Part shown: positions 19,640 to 33,391 of the stretch, piece after piece
Layout of the letters: every line of letters begins with the position of its first letter
Position numbering within the stretch: position 1 is the first letter of the stretch
Origin: Pyrus communis
Taxonomy: Eukaryota > Streptophyta > Magnoliopsida > Rosales > Rosaceae
Length of the DNA stretch: 64,000 nucleotides
NCBI RefSeq assembly: GCF_963583255.1
Contig: NC_084817.1
Coordinates: 14,948,121-15,012,120 of the forward strand
Direction: 5' to 3'
Notes under the pieces: generated by a model
Database searches by the model: none
The model's input: only the letters and a program-made list of their open reading frames with translations
Told to the model about the DNA's origin: nothing
Position numbers and translations under genes: made by a program

Positions 19640-20120
19640 GTCGACAAACGTTTTGATCCTGCAACTCCGGCTTTTTGAAATAGTGGCGCCTCTTCGATTT
19701 TTGAATACGCCTCTTCGATTTCTGAGCAGGCGCCCCTTCAATTTCTGAGCGACACGTGGTAGTGCAGATGCGGCTCCTTTTGACAAAGCTGCACGCGTCT
19801 TCTGAAAAGCAGAGAAAGCGTCGCCGAACTTTGCGCTTGTCGGCTAAAGATGTGTAGTTGTGATGATGGCCTCCACGTGTTGTCTGAAAAGAAGAAATCT
19901 TTTGACAAAGTTTGAACGCGCCTTCTGAAAAGCCGAGAAAGCGTCGCCTAAATTACGCCGGAAATTCTGGCTTTTTGAATTGGTGGACGCGTCGCCTTGG
20001 CTTTTTTATTGAGCTATCGATCACCACAACAAACACACTCTGAAGATTTCCCATTCTTGAAAATCGACTCTGGCCCTTTGAAATTTAACTCCATCCCTTC
20101 TCTTTGAACACTTTTGAAAA
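19640..20120 (+). promoter_or_regulatory. candidate promoter and leader of aORF copy 3
   Basis: Repeated GC-rich modules (about 19680-19760) and CACGTG near 19754-19759 and 19874-19879. The TATA-like TTTTTTATTGAG near 20002-20013 is degenerate compared with copies 1 and 2. Inference only. Confidence 0.35.
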
Positions 20121-20747
20121 ATGGCAAACTCATCGAACCTTAGCTTGGAATTGAGCCTTAGCAGTGATACGGGCGCGCCGCGTCAAGGTAACGTATGGCG
20201 CCCTTCTTTCTTTTCTTCTAACGGTCCTCTCACAGGTGAAGACTCCGTGATGCAGGACGCCACAACAGCTACAATAGTAGCTAGGAACCTCCTCACTCCA
20301 AAAGATAGTAGGCTGCTGTCAGGACGGTCCGATGAGTTGGCCGTTCAAGAGTCCCTCGCACTTAGTGTTCAGTGTGCGAGTTCTGTGTCCAACATGGGCC
20401 AACGCCTGCTTGCCCGCTCCCGTCAGGTGGAATCATTGATGGCAAAGGTGGAAAGTCTCAAGCAGGAGATCCAGCAGCTTAAGTATGAGAATAGAAGTTT
20501 GCATGTGCTTGCAAATAACTATTCGTCGGGCATGAAGAGGAAGCTTGATGAACTGCAAGAGTCTGAAGGTCGGATTCAAAGTGACCGTCAAAGGTTTTCG
20601 TCTTTCCTCCAGAGGCACCTTTTTCCTGGGTCATCCAGCGTTTGGCCAAGTATTGAGGCCTGGAATGCTCTAGCTCCGATGACTTCCGCTCCGATGCCTC
20701 CCGCTTCTATTCCTCCCGCTTCGATGTCTTCTGCTTCTCACATATAA
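20121..20747 (+). CDS. antisense ORF (aORF), copy 3, C-terminally truncated
   Basis: 208 aa starting MANSSNLSLEL, intact through the coiled-coil-like part. It runs antisense to E4. The Pro/Ala/Ser/Met tail is cut at about residue 205: the last codons and the TAA at 20745-20747 come from the foreign 3'-region sequence joined at about 20735. It otherwise matches copies 1 and 2 closely. Confidence 0.7.
   Translation: MANSSNLSLELSLSSDTGAPRQGNVWRPSFFSSNGPLTGEDSVMQDATTATIVARNLLTPKDSRLLSGRSDELAVQESLALSVQCASSVSNMGQRLLARSRQVESLMAKVESLKQEIQQLKYENRSLHVLANNYSSGMKRKLDELQESEGRIQSDRQRFSSFLQRHLFPGSSSVWPSIEAWNALAPMTSAPMPPASIPPASMSSASHI
20730..20745. other. inversion joint between E4 and a plus-strand 3' region
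   Basis: Left of the joint is the aORF tail (GATGTCTTCTGCTTCT). Right of it is TCACATATAACTAG of a 3' region running in the other direction, which elsewhere (10595-10606) is preceded by ATCTTC. The shared CTTCT suggests a microhomology joint. Confidence 0.7.
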
Positions 20748-21057
20748 CTAGTTTAGGGTGTGTAGTCAGAAAATCTGAGTGAAAACTGAGTGCATATCTT
20801 GTAAGGAATTGAGCAAATTCTCTAAGGCATGTTACTACATTCAAAACATGGTTTTAAATACTTAATTGTGAAATAGTATGTGGTGACTGTGATTAAGAAT
20901 GTAATTAAGTGTGAAGATGACTAAAATCTGTGGGAATGATGATTTTTAACATGTCATGTGCATTGGAAATCCCTAAGACGATTGTTGGAAGGTTTAGGTT
21001 TTGTTTTGTTTTTTTTGTTTTGCTCGAGGACTAGCAAAAGATAAGTGTGGGGGAGTT
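20738..21057 (+). mobile_element. remnant 3' internal region and PPT of a plus-strand element
   Basis: The last 320 bp before an LTR: matches 10596-10947 of E1 and, inverted, 17036-17370 of E4. PPT AAGTGTGGGGGAGTT at 21043-21057. Everything upstream in this element was lost at the joint. Confidence 0.85.
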
Positions 21058-23882
21058 TGATAGGAGCATATTCATGCGACTTAAATGGCTTGTTCTCGTG
21101 CATTTACGTTATGTTTCTCTCGTTATTTTAGTCCTTTATGCTTCTTTTGTGTGTTTTCAGGTTCTAAGGGCCTAGGGAGCAAGAAAGTGCATTTTGAGGC
21201 CATTTGGAGCATTTTTGGGCATGGATTGGATAGCTTATCCATGGAGCCAAGAGGATGGACGAATTTGAAGGCCTTGTATTCACTTTGACATAAAACAAAG
21301 GGCCTAGCCCATTCTCTCTTATTCTCTCCCTTATAGCCATGCAAAGAACCATCCATTCCATCAAAAACAATCCATCAATTCACATGCAAAACCACCATTA
21401 ACACACATGCACCCAAACAAAGCCAACCTAGCTAACCCTACATGCATTCTTTATTCACTCTTCATCATTGCATTCATTCTCCAAACACTTTCATTAATTA
21501 AAACACATTTGCACATCCACTCATTTTTTCCCCAAAGCCGTGCATTCCCAATCCCTTTCCAACATTTCACATGCATTTCCACCTTGGTCATGCTTTCCCA
21601 TTTCATTATTCATTCACTTTGCATTCATTCAATCAACCCACATGCACTTTAATCATTCAAACATGTAGCCACATAATCATTCACCCTATCCATTCTTTGT
21701 CACAAAACAATGTCACATACACTCATCATCACACAACCTAGCTAACCCTACATGCATTATTTATTAACTCTTCATCATGCATCAACATTTTAAATCATCA
21801 AAAAACCAACCCATTGCCGTGCATAATCTCTCATCATTTCAGCCACATTTCTAACTCACATGCATCACATTTATTTCCAAACAACAATCACTTCAAATGC
21901 CATGCATTCACATGCATTTACACCACCAAAAACCCCTTTGCCGTGGGCTTTCAATGCCTTTCCAGCTTTCCCTTTTATTTTCCAGCTTTCATTCTTCATC
22001 ATTGCAGCCATTCCATATGCAATTCTCCATCATTCCTCCACACAAACACCTTAAACAAACAGCCATATACATCTCCACTCCTCCTATAAATACCCTTGCA
22101 TTCCCATCATTCAAACACATCTCATTTCATACACAACACACCACAAACACTTCCATTCCTTCTCTTTGCCGTGAGTTCCCTTGTAATCCAAAAACCATCT
22201 TTCCATTTCCATCACTCCTCACTCCATTCCACACTTCCATTCCCCCAAACCAACTATCCTTAGACCTTATGCTACAATAAAGAGGAAGAGAAGAGGGCCT
22301 AAACGTTCATACAATTCAAGTTTGAGTTGTTGGAATGTTTAGGTGTTTCTTTGATTTCAATGTTTAATTTTAATTCTCTTTGTTTTGTATGAGGAACTAA
22401 ACCCCCCCTTAGCTAGGGGGTGATTCGAAATATATGTTTATGCTTGCATTTTGATTTGATTACATCTAATTGCATTTCATAAGTTGTGGATTCAATTTGT
22501 TTAACTATTTGATTGATAACCTATTTATGTATGTTTATTGAGAGTGCACGCTTAATTTTCATTCATGAATATGACGCTAGAATATAAGTGAGTTTCACCT
22601 AATCGTTATGAACTTATATTCACAAGTAGTGAAGGTTGCTTATAAACAATCGCGTTAAATGAATTCTTGGCACTAGTTTCATGCTCATCATTCGTTGGGC
22701 GTTCTAGGTGTAATCAATCTTTTGTTCTTTATGTTTAATTTCAATTTTGTTTCTCTTTCTGTGAACATGAGAGGCTAAATCCCTAGTTAGCTAGGGGGTG
22801 ATTCAAAACCATGTTTATGCTTGCAATATGAATTGATTACCTTTGGTTGGAATTTCATGAGTTGTGGATTCAATTTGTTTAACTGCTTGATTGATAACTT
22901 ATTTGTGTATGTTTATTGAGAGTGCACGCTTAGTTTTCATGCATGAATATGATGCTAGAATATAAGTGAGTTTCACCTAATAGTTACAAACTTAGATTCA
23001 CAAGTAGTGGAGGTTGCTTATAAACAATCGCGTTAAATGAATTCTTGGCACTAGTTTCATGCTCATCATAGTAACGAATGCCTCGTCAACACTTATAGTT
23101 TTCATGTTGCTTAATGATCTTTGATTGTATCTTTATTGTGCTTTTCACGTAAAGGACTTTTGGAGAATGTTTTGAATTGTGTATGCGCTATCCCATCCAA
23201 TTCATTAACTTAAGGAAAACTTGAAGGTTAATTTAAGCTGACCTAATTAACCCGGGGTGTTGAGTTTCTTGATTCATCGAAAGACCAACTGAAAATCATC
23301 TTGTATGCAAGTGTGACATGTGTGGAGAGTGATGTGAAAATTAACTTAACACACAAATTAACCCTCTTTTGACAATTGTAGCATACAAATAAGTAGGGAT
23401 CGTTCTTACACCGGGGATTAGGAGGGCTTGCTAAACACTCTAAACTGACTCAAATAAATAAAACTAACCTTTAAAACACTTAAACTCACTTAAAAAGACT
23501 CAAACACGTTCACAAAACTCAAAATAGGCTAAAAACACTCAAAACTGCCTTAAAAACACAATCTGGGCAGTTTTGAGCCTAAACACAAATTTGGACGAAA
23601 ATTGATTCTAACTTGACTCAAAACTCTTAAAAACACAATCTAAAACATATTTGGACCAATTAGACACTCTAAGACACTTGGGGATTTGGTTTTTGACGAA
23701 AATCAAACAGACAAAACGAATATGTAAAATAGGCAGATTTAGGCGAATTTGATAAAATTAAGTGGATGGTGAGATGGCTAGGAGGTTTTTTTCTCCACAC
23801 ATGGCATACTTGCATACAACACAATCTTCAGTTGCTTATTCAATGAATTTATGAACCTCAACACCCCAAGTTAATTAGGTAC

Positions 23883-25858
23883 TGATAGGAGCATATTTAG
23901 GCGACTTACTTAGCTCGTTTTCGTGCATTTATATTGTTAATTCATAGTTGTTTTTGGCGTTTAAGCCATTTTCGTGTGTTTTTAGGTTCATGTGGCTAAG
24001 GAAGCAAAAAGATGCATTTTGGAGCATTTTAGAGCAAAATTGGACTTGGAAGGGATAACTTATACTTGGAGCAAAAGGAATGGACGAAATTGAAGAGTTG
24101 ATGTCACAAGGATTCCTACTTGAAGTAGCCACACACCTTCCACATTTCAGCCACATGCACTTGTTCCTCCATCATTGCACCAACAACAACCTTGCCATGC
24201 ACTCCCTTTAATTAATTCAATCTAGCTGTCATTCACATGCATTTCATTCATCATTTCTACCCCCACATGTCCCTTTAATCATTCAAACATGCACTCCCTT
24301 TAATCACATACATAAATCAGCCACATGCATCTCCCATCACCATATCAGATTTCCATCATATTCACATGCATTCCATCCTTTAAAACATTGCACATGCACT
24401 CCCTTTAATTAATTAAGCCACATGCACTCCCATCCATTTCATCATTGCAGCCAACACATGCTTTCACATGCATTTTCAGATTGTCCCCTTTGGACATGCA
24501 GCCACATATTCATTGCACATGCAATTCCACACACATGCATCCTTTAATCATTCAAACATGCAGCCACATTCCCTCCTAGCTGTCATGTTCCCCCCATTTC
24601 ACCTATAAATAAGCATCCATTGCATTCATTCTCATACAATTCAAGTTTGAGTTGTTGGAATGTTTAGGTGTTTCTTTGATTTCAATGTTTAATTTCAATA
24701 CTCTTTGTTTTGTACGAATGAGGAATGGAAGATAAGAGGGCCTAAACGTTCATACAATTCAAGTTTGAGTTGTTGGAATGTTTAGGTGTTTCTTTGATTC
24801 TCTTTGTTTTGTACCATGAGGAACTAAAACCCCCTTGGCTAGGGGGTAATTCGAAATATATGTTTATGCTTGCATTTTGATTTGATTACTTCTAATTGCG
24901 TTTCATAAGTTGTGGATTCAATTCGTTTAACTGTTTGATTGATAACTTATTTATGTATGTTTATTGAGAGTGCACGCTTAATTTTCATGCATGAATATGA
25001 CGCTAGAATATAAGTGAGTTTCACCTAATAGTTACGAACTTATATTCACAAGTAGTGGAGGTTGCTTATAAACAATCGCGTTAAACGAATTCTTGGCATA
25101 AGTTTCATGCAATCATAGTAACGAATGCCCCGTCAACACTTATAATTTTCATAGAGCGTAATGATTCTTGCTTGTATCTCTATTATGCAATCATGTAGGG
25201 GACTTGTGGGGAATGTTTTGGGTTGTCGTATGCAATCATCCAATTCAATAACGTTAGGAAGATTTGAAGGTTAATTAGTGCATCACGGTTAACTTAGAGT
25301 GTTGAGAATTCATGGTTTATTGAAATGCAATTGGAAATTGTTTTATTATGCAAGTATAAAATATGTGGAGATGAACCCCTTAGCCATTCTATCATCCATT
25401 CATTCCATTCCATCAAATTCGTTTTACAATCTGCTTAGTTTATTAACTTGTTTTGTTATTTCAATTTTCGTATAAATCTAAATCCCCCTTTACTTTATTG
25501 TCCAATTTAGTTAGAAAGTGTCTTAGTTTATGTTTCTAAGTGTTTTGATTAAATTTGTTACATAAATTCGTCCAAATTCACCAAAGTGCTCAAAACTGCC
25601 CAGAAAGTGATTTTAAGGTAGTTTTGAGTGTTTTGGGTGATGTTTGAGTCTTTTGGTTTGTTTTAGTGTTTTAAAGTTTAGTTTTGCATTCTTTGAGTCT
25701 AGTTTAGTGTTTTATATTACGTTTTTACGTTTTTGAGTCAGTTTCCAAGTGATTAACAATCCCTCCTAATCCCCGGTCCAGAACGATCCCTACTTATACA
25801 TATACTACAATTTGACGAAAAGAGGGTTTAATTTGTGTGCGTATAAATCTTCGCATCA
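23883..25858 (+). repeat. solo LTR S1
   Basis: 1,976 bp, TGATAGGAGCATATTTAGG...TTCGCATCA, perfect TSD GGTAC (23878-23882, 25859-25863). Inserted in L2. TATA at 24604-24611. The first hairpin copy is truncated, the second intact (24741-24786). Confidence 0.9.
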
Positions 25859-28102
25859 GGTACGCTTAAATTAACTCTCAGATTTCCCTTAGGCCATTGA
25901 ATTGAATGGAATTAGCGCATTGCAATCAAATTATTCCTTAAAAGTTTTCTATATGAAAGCACATAAAAGAAAGACAATCAAAGATCATTAGGTTCTATGG
26001 AAATCATAGGTGTTGACGAGGCATTCGTAACTATGAAAGCGCATGATACTTCTGCCAAGAATTCACTTATCATAATTGTGACCAACAATCTTAACTACTC
26101 ATGAATATAAGTTCCCAACGATTAGGTGAAGTTCCCTCATACCCTAGCATCATGTTTATGCATGCAAATTAAGCGTGCACTCTCAATTCATATACATAAG
26201 CAAGTTTTAATTAAAACAGATAAGCAAATTGAATTCGTCATTCATGAAATCACAACTGAAAGTAATCAAATCATCATGCAATTATAACCATGGTTTCGAA
26301 ATTCCCCCCTAGCCAAAAGGGCATTAGTTCCTTATGCTTGCACAACAAAAAGTATTGAATTTAAACATTGAAATCATAAGAAAGATTACACCTAAACGTT
26401 CAGCAATTCCAAGATGGATTCGATGCACAGATTGGCTCCTCTTCCTCCTCCTTGCTGCGGCACAAAGTGTGGGTGATGGAATTGGGGGTTTTGGGTGGTG
26501 TTTCCTTGTTTAGAGGGATGGAGGATGGCTGATTATGGTGGTGAAGTGATGCGTGATTTATGCGCACACAAATTAAACCCTCTTTTTGTCAATTGTAGTA
26601 TATGTATTAGGGATCGTTCTGGACCGGGGATTAGGAGGGATTGTTAATCACTTGGAAACTGACTCAAAAACGTAGAAACGCAATATAAAACACTATACTA
26701 GACTCAAAGAATGCAAAACTAAACTTTAAAACACTAAAACAAACCAAAAGACTCAAACATCACCCAAAACACTCAAAACTGCCTTAAAAACACTTTCTGG
26801 GCAGTTTTGAGCACTTTGGTGAATTTGGACGAATTTGTGTAATAAATTGAATCAAAACACTTATAAACACAAACTAAGACACTTTCTAACTAAGTTGGAC
26901 ACTAAAGTAAAGGGGGAATGAGTTTGGACGAAATTAAACTAAATGCACAGATTCTAATTAAAACAGATTGTAAAAATGAATTTGATGGAATGGAATGAAT
27001 GGATGAATGCTAGCTAAGGGGTTCTTCTCCACACATGTTACACTTGCATACAATATTGATTCTCAGTTGGTCTTTCGATAAATTATGAAACTCAACACTC
27101 CGGGTTAATTAGGTCCGCTTAAATTAACCGTCAAGTTTTCCTTAAGTTAATGAATTGGATGGGTTAGCGCAACGCAATTCACAACATTCTCCAAAAGTCC
27201 TTTACGTGAACAGCACAATAAAGATACAATCAAAGATCATTAAGCATTATGAAAACTATAAGTGTTGACGAGGCATTCGTTACTATGATGAGCATGAAAC
27301 TCTTGCCAAGAATTCATTTAACGCGATTGTTTATAAGCAACCTCCACTACTTCTGAATATAAGTTCATAACGATTAGGTGAAACTCACTTATATTCTAGC
27401 ATCATATTCATGCATGAAAATTAAGCGCGCATTCTTAATAAACATACATAAATAAGTTATCAATCAAACGGTTAAACAAATTGAATCAACAACTTATGAA
27501 ATTCCAACGAAAGTTAATTGATAGGAGCATATTCATGCGACTTAAATGGCTTGTTCTCGTGCATTTACGTTATGTTTCTCTAGTTATTTTAGTCCTTTAT
27601 GCTTCTTTTGTGTGTTTTCAGGTTCTAAGGGCTTAGGGAGCAAGAAAGTGCATTTTGAGGCTATTTGGAGCATTTTTGGGCATGGATTGGATAGCTTATC
27701 CATGGAGCTAAGATGATGGACGAATTTGAAGGCCTTGTATGCTCTTTGGGACATAAAACAAAGGGCCTAGCCCAATCAAACAAACCTTTGAGCCATGCAA
27801 AACCTCTAGCCCAATCAAACATGCATCACAACCCCAAAACCATCAAGAAACTTTCCTTGCCGTGAGTTCCCTCCCTTTCCAGCTTTTCCCTTTGCATTTT
27901 CAGATTTCCACCCACATGCACTCCCACTCTTTAATCACATGCACTCCCATCATAATTCCACCACCAATTCAGCCACAAAACATTATCATTGCACCACATT
28001 CAACCACTCCACATCCCTCACCAAGAAATCATTCAACACATGCATCCATAATCATTTCTTTATCCTTGCCGTGGGTTCCTATCCCATTTCAGATTGTCAT
28101 TC

Positions 28103-30439
28103 TGATGCGAAAATTTTTACGCACACAAATTAGACCCTCTTTTCGTCAAATTGTAGTATAGGTGCAAGTAGGGATCGTTCTGGACCGGGGATTAGGAGGG
28201 ATTGTTAATCACTTGGATTTGACTCAAAAACGTAAAATAACAATATGAAACACTATACTAGACTCAAAGAATGCAACACTAAACTTTAAAACACTAAAAC
28301 AAACCAAAAGACTCAAACATCACCCAAAACACTCAAAACTGCCTTAAAAACACTTTCTGGGCAGTTTTGAGCACTTTGGTGAATTTGGACGAAATTGGGA
28401 AATAAATTGAATCAAAACTCTTAAAAACACAAACTAAGATACTTTCTAACTAAATTGGACAATAAAGTAAAGGGGGATTTAGATTTATACGAAAATTGAA
28501 ATAACAAAACAAGTTAATAAACTAAACAGATTGTAAAACGAATTTGATGGAATGGAATGAATGGATGATATAATGGCTAAGGGGTTCATCTACATACATG
28601 TTATACTTGCATAATAAAACGATTTCCAATTGCATTTCAATAAATTATGAAACTCATCACCCCGGGTTAATTAGGTCCGCTTAAATTAACCGTCAAGTTT
28701 TCCTTAAGTTAATGAATTGGATGATTGCATACGACAACCCAAAGCATTCCCCACAAGTTCCCTACATGAATTGCATAATAGAGATACAAGCAAGAATCAT
28801 TAAGTTCTTTGAAAACTATAAGTGTTGACGAGGCATTCGTTACTATGATTGCATGAAACTTATGCCAAGAATTTATTTAACGCGATTGTTTATAAGCAAC
28901 CTCCACTACTTGTGAATATAAGTTCATAACTATTAGGTGAAACTCACTTATATTCTAGCGTCATATTCATGCATGAAAATTAAGCGTGCACTCTCAATAA
29001 ACTTACATAAATAGGTTATCAATAAAACAGTTAAACAAATTGAATTCACAACTTATGAAACGTAATTAGAAGTAATCAAATCAAAATGCAAGCATAAACA
29101 TATATTTCGAATTACCCCCTAGCCAAGGGGGTTTTAGTTCCTCATGGTACAAAACAAAGAGAATCAAAGAAACACCTAAACATTCCAACAACTCAAACTT
29201 GAATTGTATGAACGTTTAGGCCCTCTTCTCTTCCATTCCTCATTCGTACAAAACAAAGAGTATTGAAATTAAACATTGAAATCAAAGAAACACCTAAACA
29301 TTCCAACAACTCAAACTTGAATTGTATGAACGTTTAGGCACTCTTCTCTTCCTCTTCGTTGTAGCACAAGGTCTAAGGATAGTTTGATGGTGTGAATGGT
29401 TTGGGTAGTGGTGGAAATGGAAGGATGGTGTTTGGATTAATAGGGAAAGCACGGCACAAGGGAGTTTGATGGTCTACATTCTGAAATGGAAGAGTGTGAG
29501 ATAGAAATCTGTATGAATGAGAATGAATGAGTGTTGTGTGAAGTGTGTATGGTTTTTATAGGGAGATGAATGGATGGGAGAGGGAACATGACAGCTAGGT
29601 TAAGTGAATGCATGTGCAAAATAGCTAGGATGGCTGAAATTGTAAGGGGAATGCATGTGCAATGTTGGAAATCTGATGGGAGAAAGGTGGATGCATGTGT
29701 TGGCTGATTTAAAGAATGTGAGGGAATGATGAAAGGGGAAACATGACAGCTAGGATGAATGCATGTGGAGTGCATGTTCAATGTTTTAAAGGATGGAATG
29801 CATGTGAATATGCTAGAAATCTGATGGGAATGAATGATTAAATGTGAATGGCTGATTAGAATCTAGGGTGCATGTGGGTTAGAAATGCATGTGGGTGAAT
29901 GTTTGAATGATTAAAGGGGAAACATGACAGCTAGGTTGGTTGGTGGCTGCCATGGAGGTGTGGAATGATGGAATTGCACAAGGGGAATGCATGTGCACGG
30001 TTTTGGTGTGGAGAAATGATTATGGATGCATGTGTTGAATGATTTCTTGGTGAGGGATGTGGAGTGGCTGGAATGATGAAAGAATAAAGGGTGCATGTGG
30101 GTTAATTAATTAAAGGGAGTGCATGTGCAATGTTGTTGCTGGTGCAATGATGGAGGAACAAGTGCATGTGGCTGAAATGTGGAAGGTGTGTGGCTACTTC
30201 AAGTAGGAATCCTTGTGACATCAACTCTTCAATTTCGTCCATTCCTTTTGCTCCAAGTATAAGTTATCCCTTCCAAGTCCAATTTTGCTCCAAAATGCTC
30301 CAAAATGCATCTTTTTGCTTCCTTAGCCACATGAACCTAAAAACACACGAAAATGGCTTAAACGCCAAAAACAACTATGAATTAACAATATAAATGCACG
30401 AAAACAAGCTAAGTAAGTCGCCTAAATATGCTCCTATCA
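28103..30439 (-). repeat. solo LTR M5
   Basis: 2,337 bp, TGATGCGAAAA...CTCCTATCA, perfect TSD CATTC (28098-28102, 30440-30444). Uninterrupted. Hairpins at 29175-29220 and 29293-29338. Confidence 0.92.
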
Positions 30440-30974
30440 CATTCCATCATTGCACATGCATCTACAAACAATTCAGCCAACACATGCACTTTAATCATCC
30501 ACCACATTCATACACTTCCATTTTCCATATTTTCCCCCATCTTGGCAGATTTCACATGCACACACATGCAATTCCAGCTTTCACATGTTTTCCTAGCTAT
30601 TTTTCATCATTAACCATCCACATGCATGCTTAAACAAACAGCCATATACACCTCCACTCCTCCTATAAAAACCCTTGCATTCTCATTCATAAAGACACCT
30701 CTCAATTCACTCATTCATACACTCTTCCATATTCACTCATCCATTGCAGAAATGTAGACCATAAACCACCCTTGCCGTGACTCTCCCTTACAATCCAAAC
30801 ACCATCCTTCCATCTCCACAACTCCTCTTCCATTCCTCCACCACTCCCCAAACCATTCACACCATCAAACTATCCTTAGACCTTGTGCTACAACGAAGAG
30901 GAAGATAAGAGTGCCTAAACGTTCATACAATTCAAGTTTGAGTTGTTGGAATGTTTAGGTGTTTCTTTGATTTC

Positions 30975-33391
30975 TGATAGGAGCATATTCATGCGACTTA
31001 AATGGCTTGTTCTCGTGCATTTACGTTATGTTTCTCTCGTTATTTTAGTCCTTTATGCTTCTTTTGTGTGTTTTCAGGTTCTAAGGGCCTAGGGAGCAAG
31101 AAAGTGCATTTTGAGGCCATTTGGAGCATTTTTGGGCATGGATTGGATAGCTTATCCATGGAGCCAAGAGGATGGACGAATTTGAAGGCCTTGTATTCAC
31201 TTTGGACATAAAACAAAGGGCCTAACCCATTCTCTCTTATTCTCTCCCTTATAGCCATGCAAAGAACCATCCATTCCATCAAAAACAATCCATCAATTCA
31301 CATGCAAAACCACCATTAACACACATGCACCCAAACAAAGCCAACCTAGCTAACCCTACATGCATTCTTTATTCACTCTTCATCATTGCATTCATTCTCC
31401 AAACACTTTCATTAATTAAAACACATTTGCACATCCACTCATTCTTTCCCCAAAGCCGTGCATTCCCAATCCCTTTCCAACATTTCACATGCATTTCCAC
31501 CTTGGTCATGCTTTCCCATTTCATTATTCATTCACTTTGCATTCATTCAATCAACCCACATGCACTTTAATCATTCAAACATGTAGCCACATAATCATTC
31601 ACCCTATTCATTCTTTGTCACAAAACAATGTCACATACACTCATCATCACACAACCTAGCTAACCCTACATGCATTATTTATTAACTCTTCATCATGCAT
31701 CAACATTTTAAATCATCAAAAACCAACCCATTGCCGTGCATAATCTCTCATCATTTCAGCCACATTTCTAACTCACATGCATCACATTCATTTCCAAACA
31801 ACAATCACTTCAAATGCCATGCATTCACATGCATTTACACCACCAAAAACCCCTTTGCCGTGGGCTTTCAATGCCTTTCCAGCTTTCCCTTTTATTTTCC
31901 AGCTTTCATTCTTCATCATTGCAGCCATTCCACATGCAATTCTTCATCATTGCACCACAAATCTTCCCATACATTCAAATGCCATGCATTCACATGCATT
32001 TCCAACAAGAAAACACCTAACCCGTGCAAACACACCCCATTTCCAGCTTTCACATGTTGTCCTAGCTGTTTTTCCATCATTCCTCCACACAAACACCTTA
32101 AACAAACAGCCATATACATCTCCACTCCTCCTATAAATACCCTTGCATTCCCATCATTCAAGATCATCTCATTTCATACACAACACACCACAAACACATC
32201 CCTTTCTCTCTTAGCCGTGAGTCTCCCTTAGAATCCAAAAACCATCTTTCCATTTCCATCACTCCTCACTCCATTCCACACTTCCATTCCCCCAAACCAA
32301 CTATCCTTAGACCTTATGCTACAATAAAGAGGAAGAGAAGAGGGCCTAAACGTTCATACAATTCAAGTTTGAGTTGTTGGAATGTTTAGGTGTTTCTTTG
32401 ATTTCAATGTTTAATTTTAATTCTCTTTGTTTTGTATGAGGAACTAAACCCCCCCTTAGCTAGGGGTGATTCGAAATATATGTTTATGCTTGCATTTTGA
32501 TTTGATTACTTCTAATTGCATTTCATAAGTTGTGGATTCAATTTGTTTAACTATTTGATTGATAACCTATTTATGTATGTTTATTGAGAGTGCACGCTTA
32601 ATTTTCATGCATGAATATGACGCTAGAATATAAGTGAGTTTCACCTAATCGTTATGAACTTATATTCACAAGTAGTGGAGGTTGCTTATAAACAATCGCG
32701 TTAAATAAATTCTTGGCATAAGTTTCATGCAATCATAGTAACGAATGCCTCGTCAACACTTATAGTTTTCAAAGAACTTAATGATTCTTGCTTGTATCTC
32801 TATTATGCAATTCATGTAGGGAACTTGTGGGGAATGCTTTGGGTTGTCGTATGCAATCATCCAATTCATTAACTTAAGGAAAACTTGACGGTTAATTTAA
32901 GCGGACCTAATTAACCCGGGGTGATGAGTTTCATAATTTATTGAAATGCAATTGGAAATCTTTTTATTATGCAAGTGTAACATGTGTGGAGAAGAACCCC
33001 TTGGCTAGAATTCATCCATTCAATTCCATCACATTCATATTTACATTCTGCTTTAATTTGCAATTTGTTCATTTAGTTTAATTTCGTTAAAATCTAAATC
33101 CCCCTTTACTTTAATGTCAAATTAGTTAAAAATCAATTTAGTTTGTGTTTTTAAGAGTTTTGAGTCTTTTGAACTTGTTTGAATCTTTTGGTTTGTTTTA
33201 GTGTTTTAAAGTTTAATTTTGCATTCTTTGAGTCTAGTTTAGTGTTTTAAACTTTATTTTACGTTTTTGAGTCAGTTTCCAAGAGATTTGCAATCCCTCC
33301 TAATCCCCGGTCCAGAACGATCCCTACTTATACTTATACTACAAATCGACAAAAAGAGGGTTTAATTTGTGTGCGTATAAATCTCGCATCA
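30975..33391 (+). repeat. solo LTR P6
   Basis: 2,417 bp, TGATAGGAG...CTCGCATCA, perfect TSD ATTTC (30970-30974, 33392-33396). TATA at 32132-32139 and hairpin at 32345-32390. Its first part is nearly identical to 21058-21960, so both belong to one subfamily. Confidence 0.92.

Larger units (their letters stand above)
14531..20737 (-). mobile_element. E4: minus-strand non-autonomous element, 5' part lost
   Basis: Read on the minus strand: aORF cassette (antisense, so plus-strand ORF at 20121), 3' internal region, PPT (17036-17050) and 3' LTR (14531-17035). It is the same type as E1 and H1. Its gag-derived ORF, leader and 5' LTR are missing: at about 20735 the sequence switches to a plus-strand 3' region. 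No matching TSD: left flank GAGAC, no partner on the right. Confidence 0.85.

Noticed and set aside
20188..20235. Possible 48-nt intron inside aORF (AAG|GTAACG ... TTCTAAC ... CACAG)
   Set aside because: Good signals, but shorter than usual plant introns. The segment is coding and in frame in all copies, so it is kept as coding.
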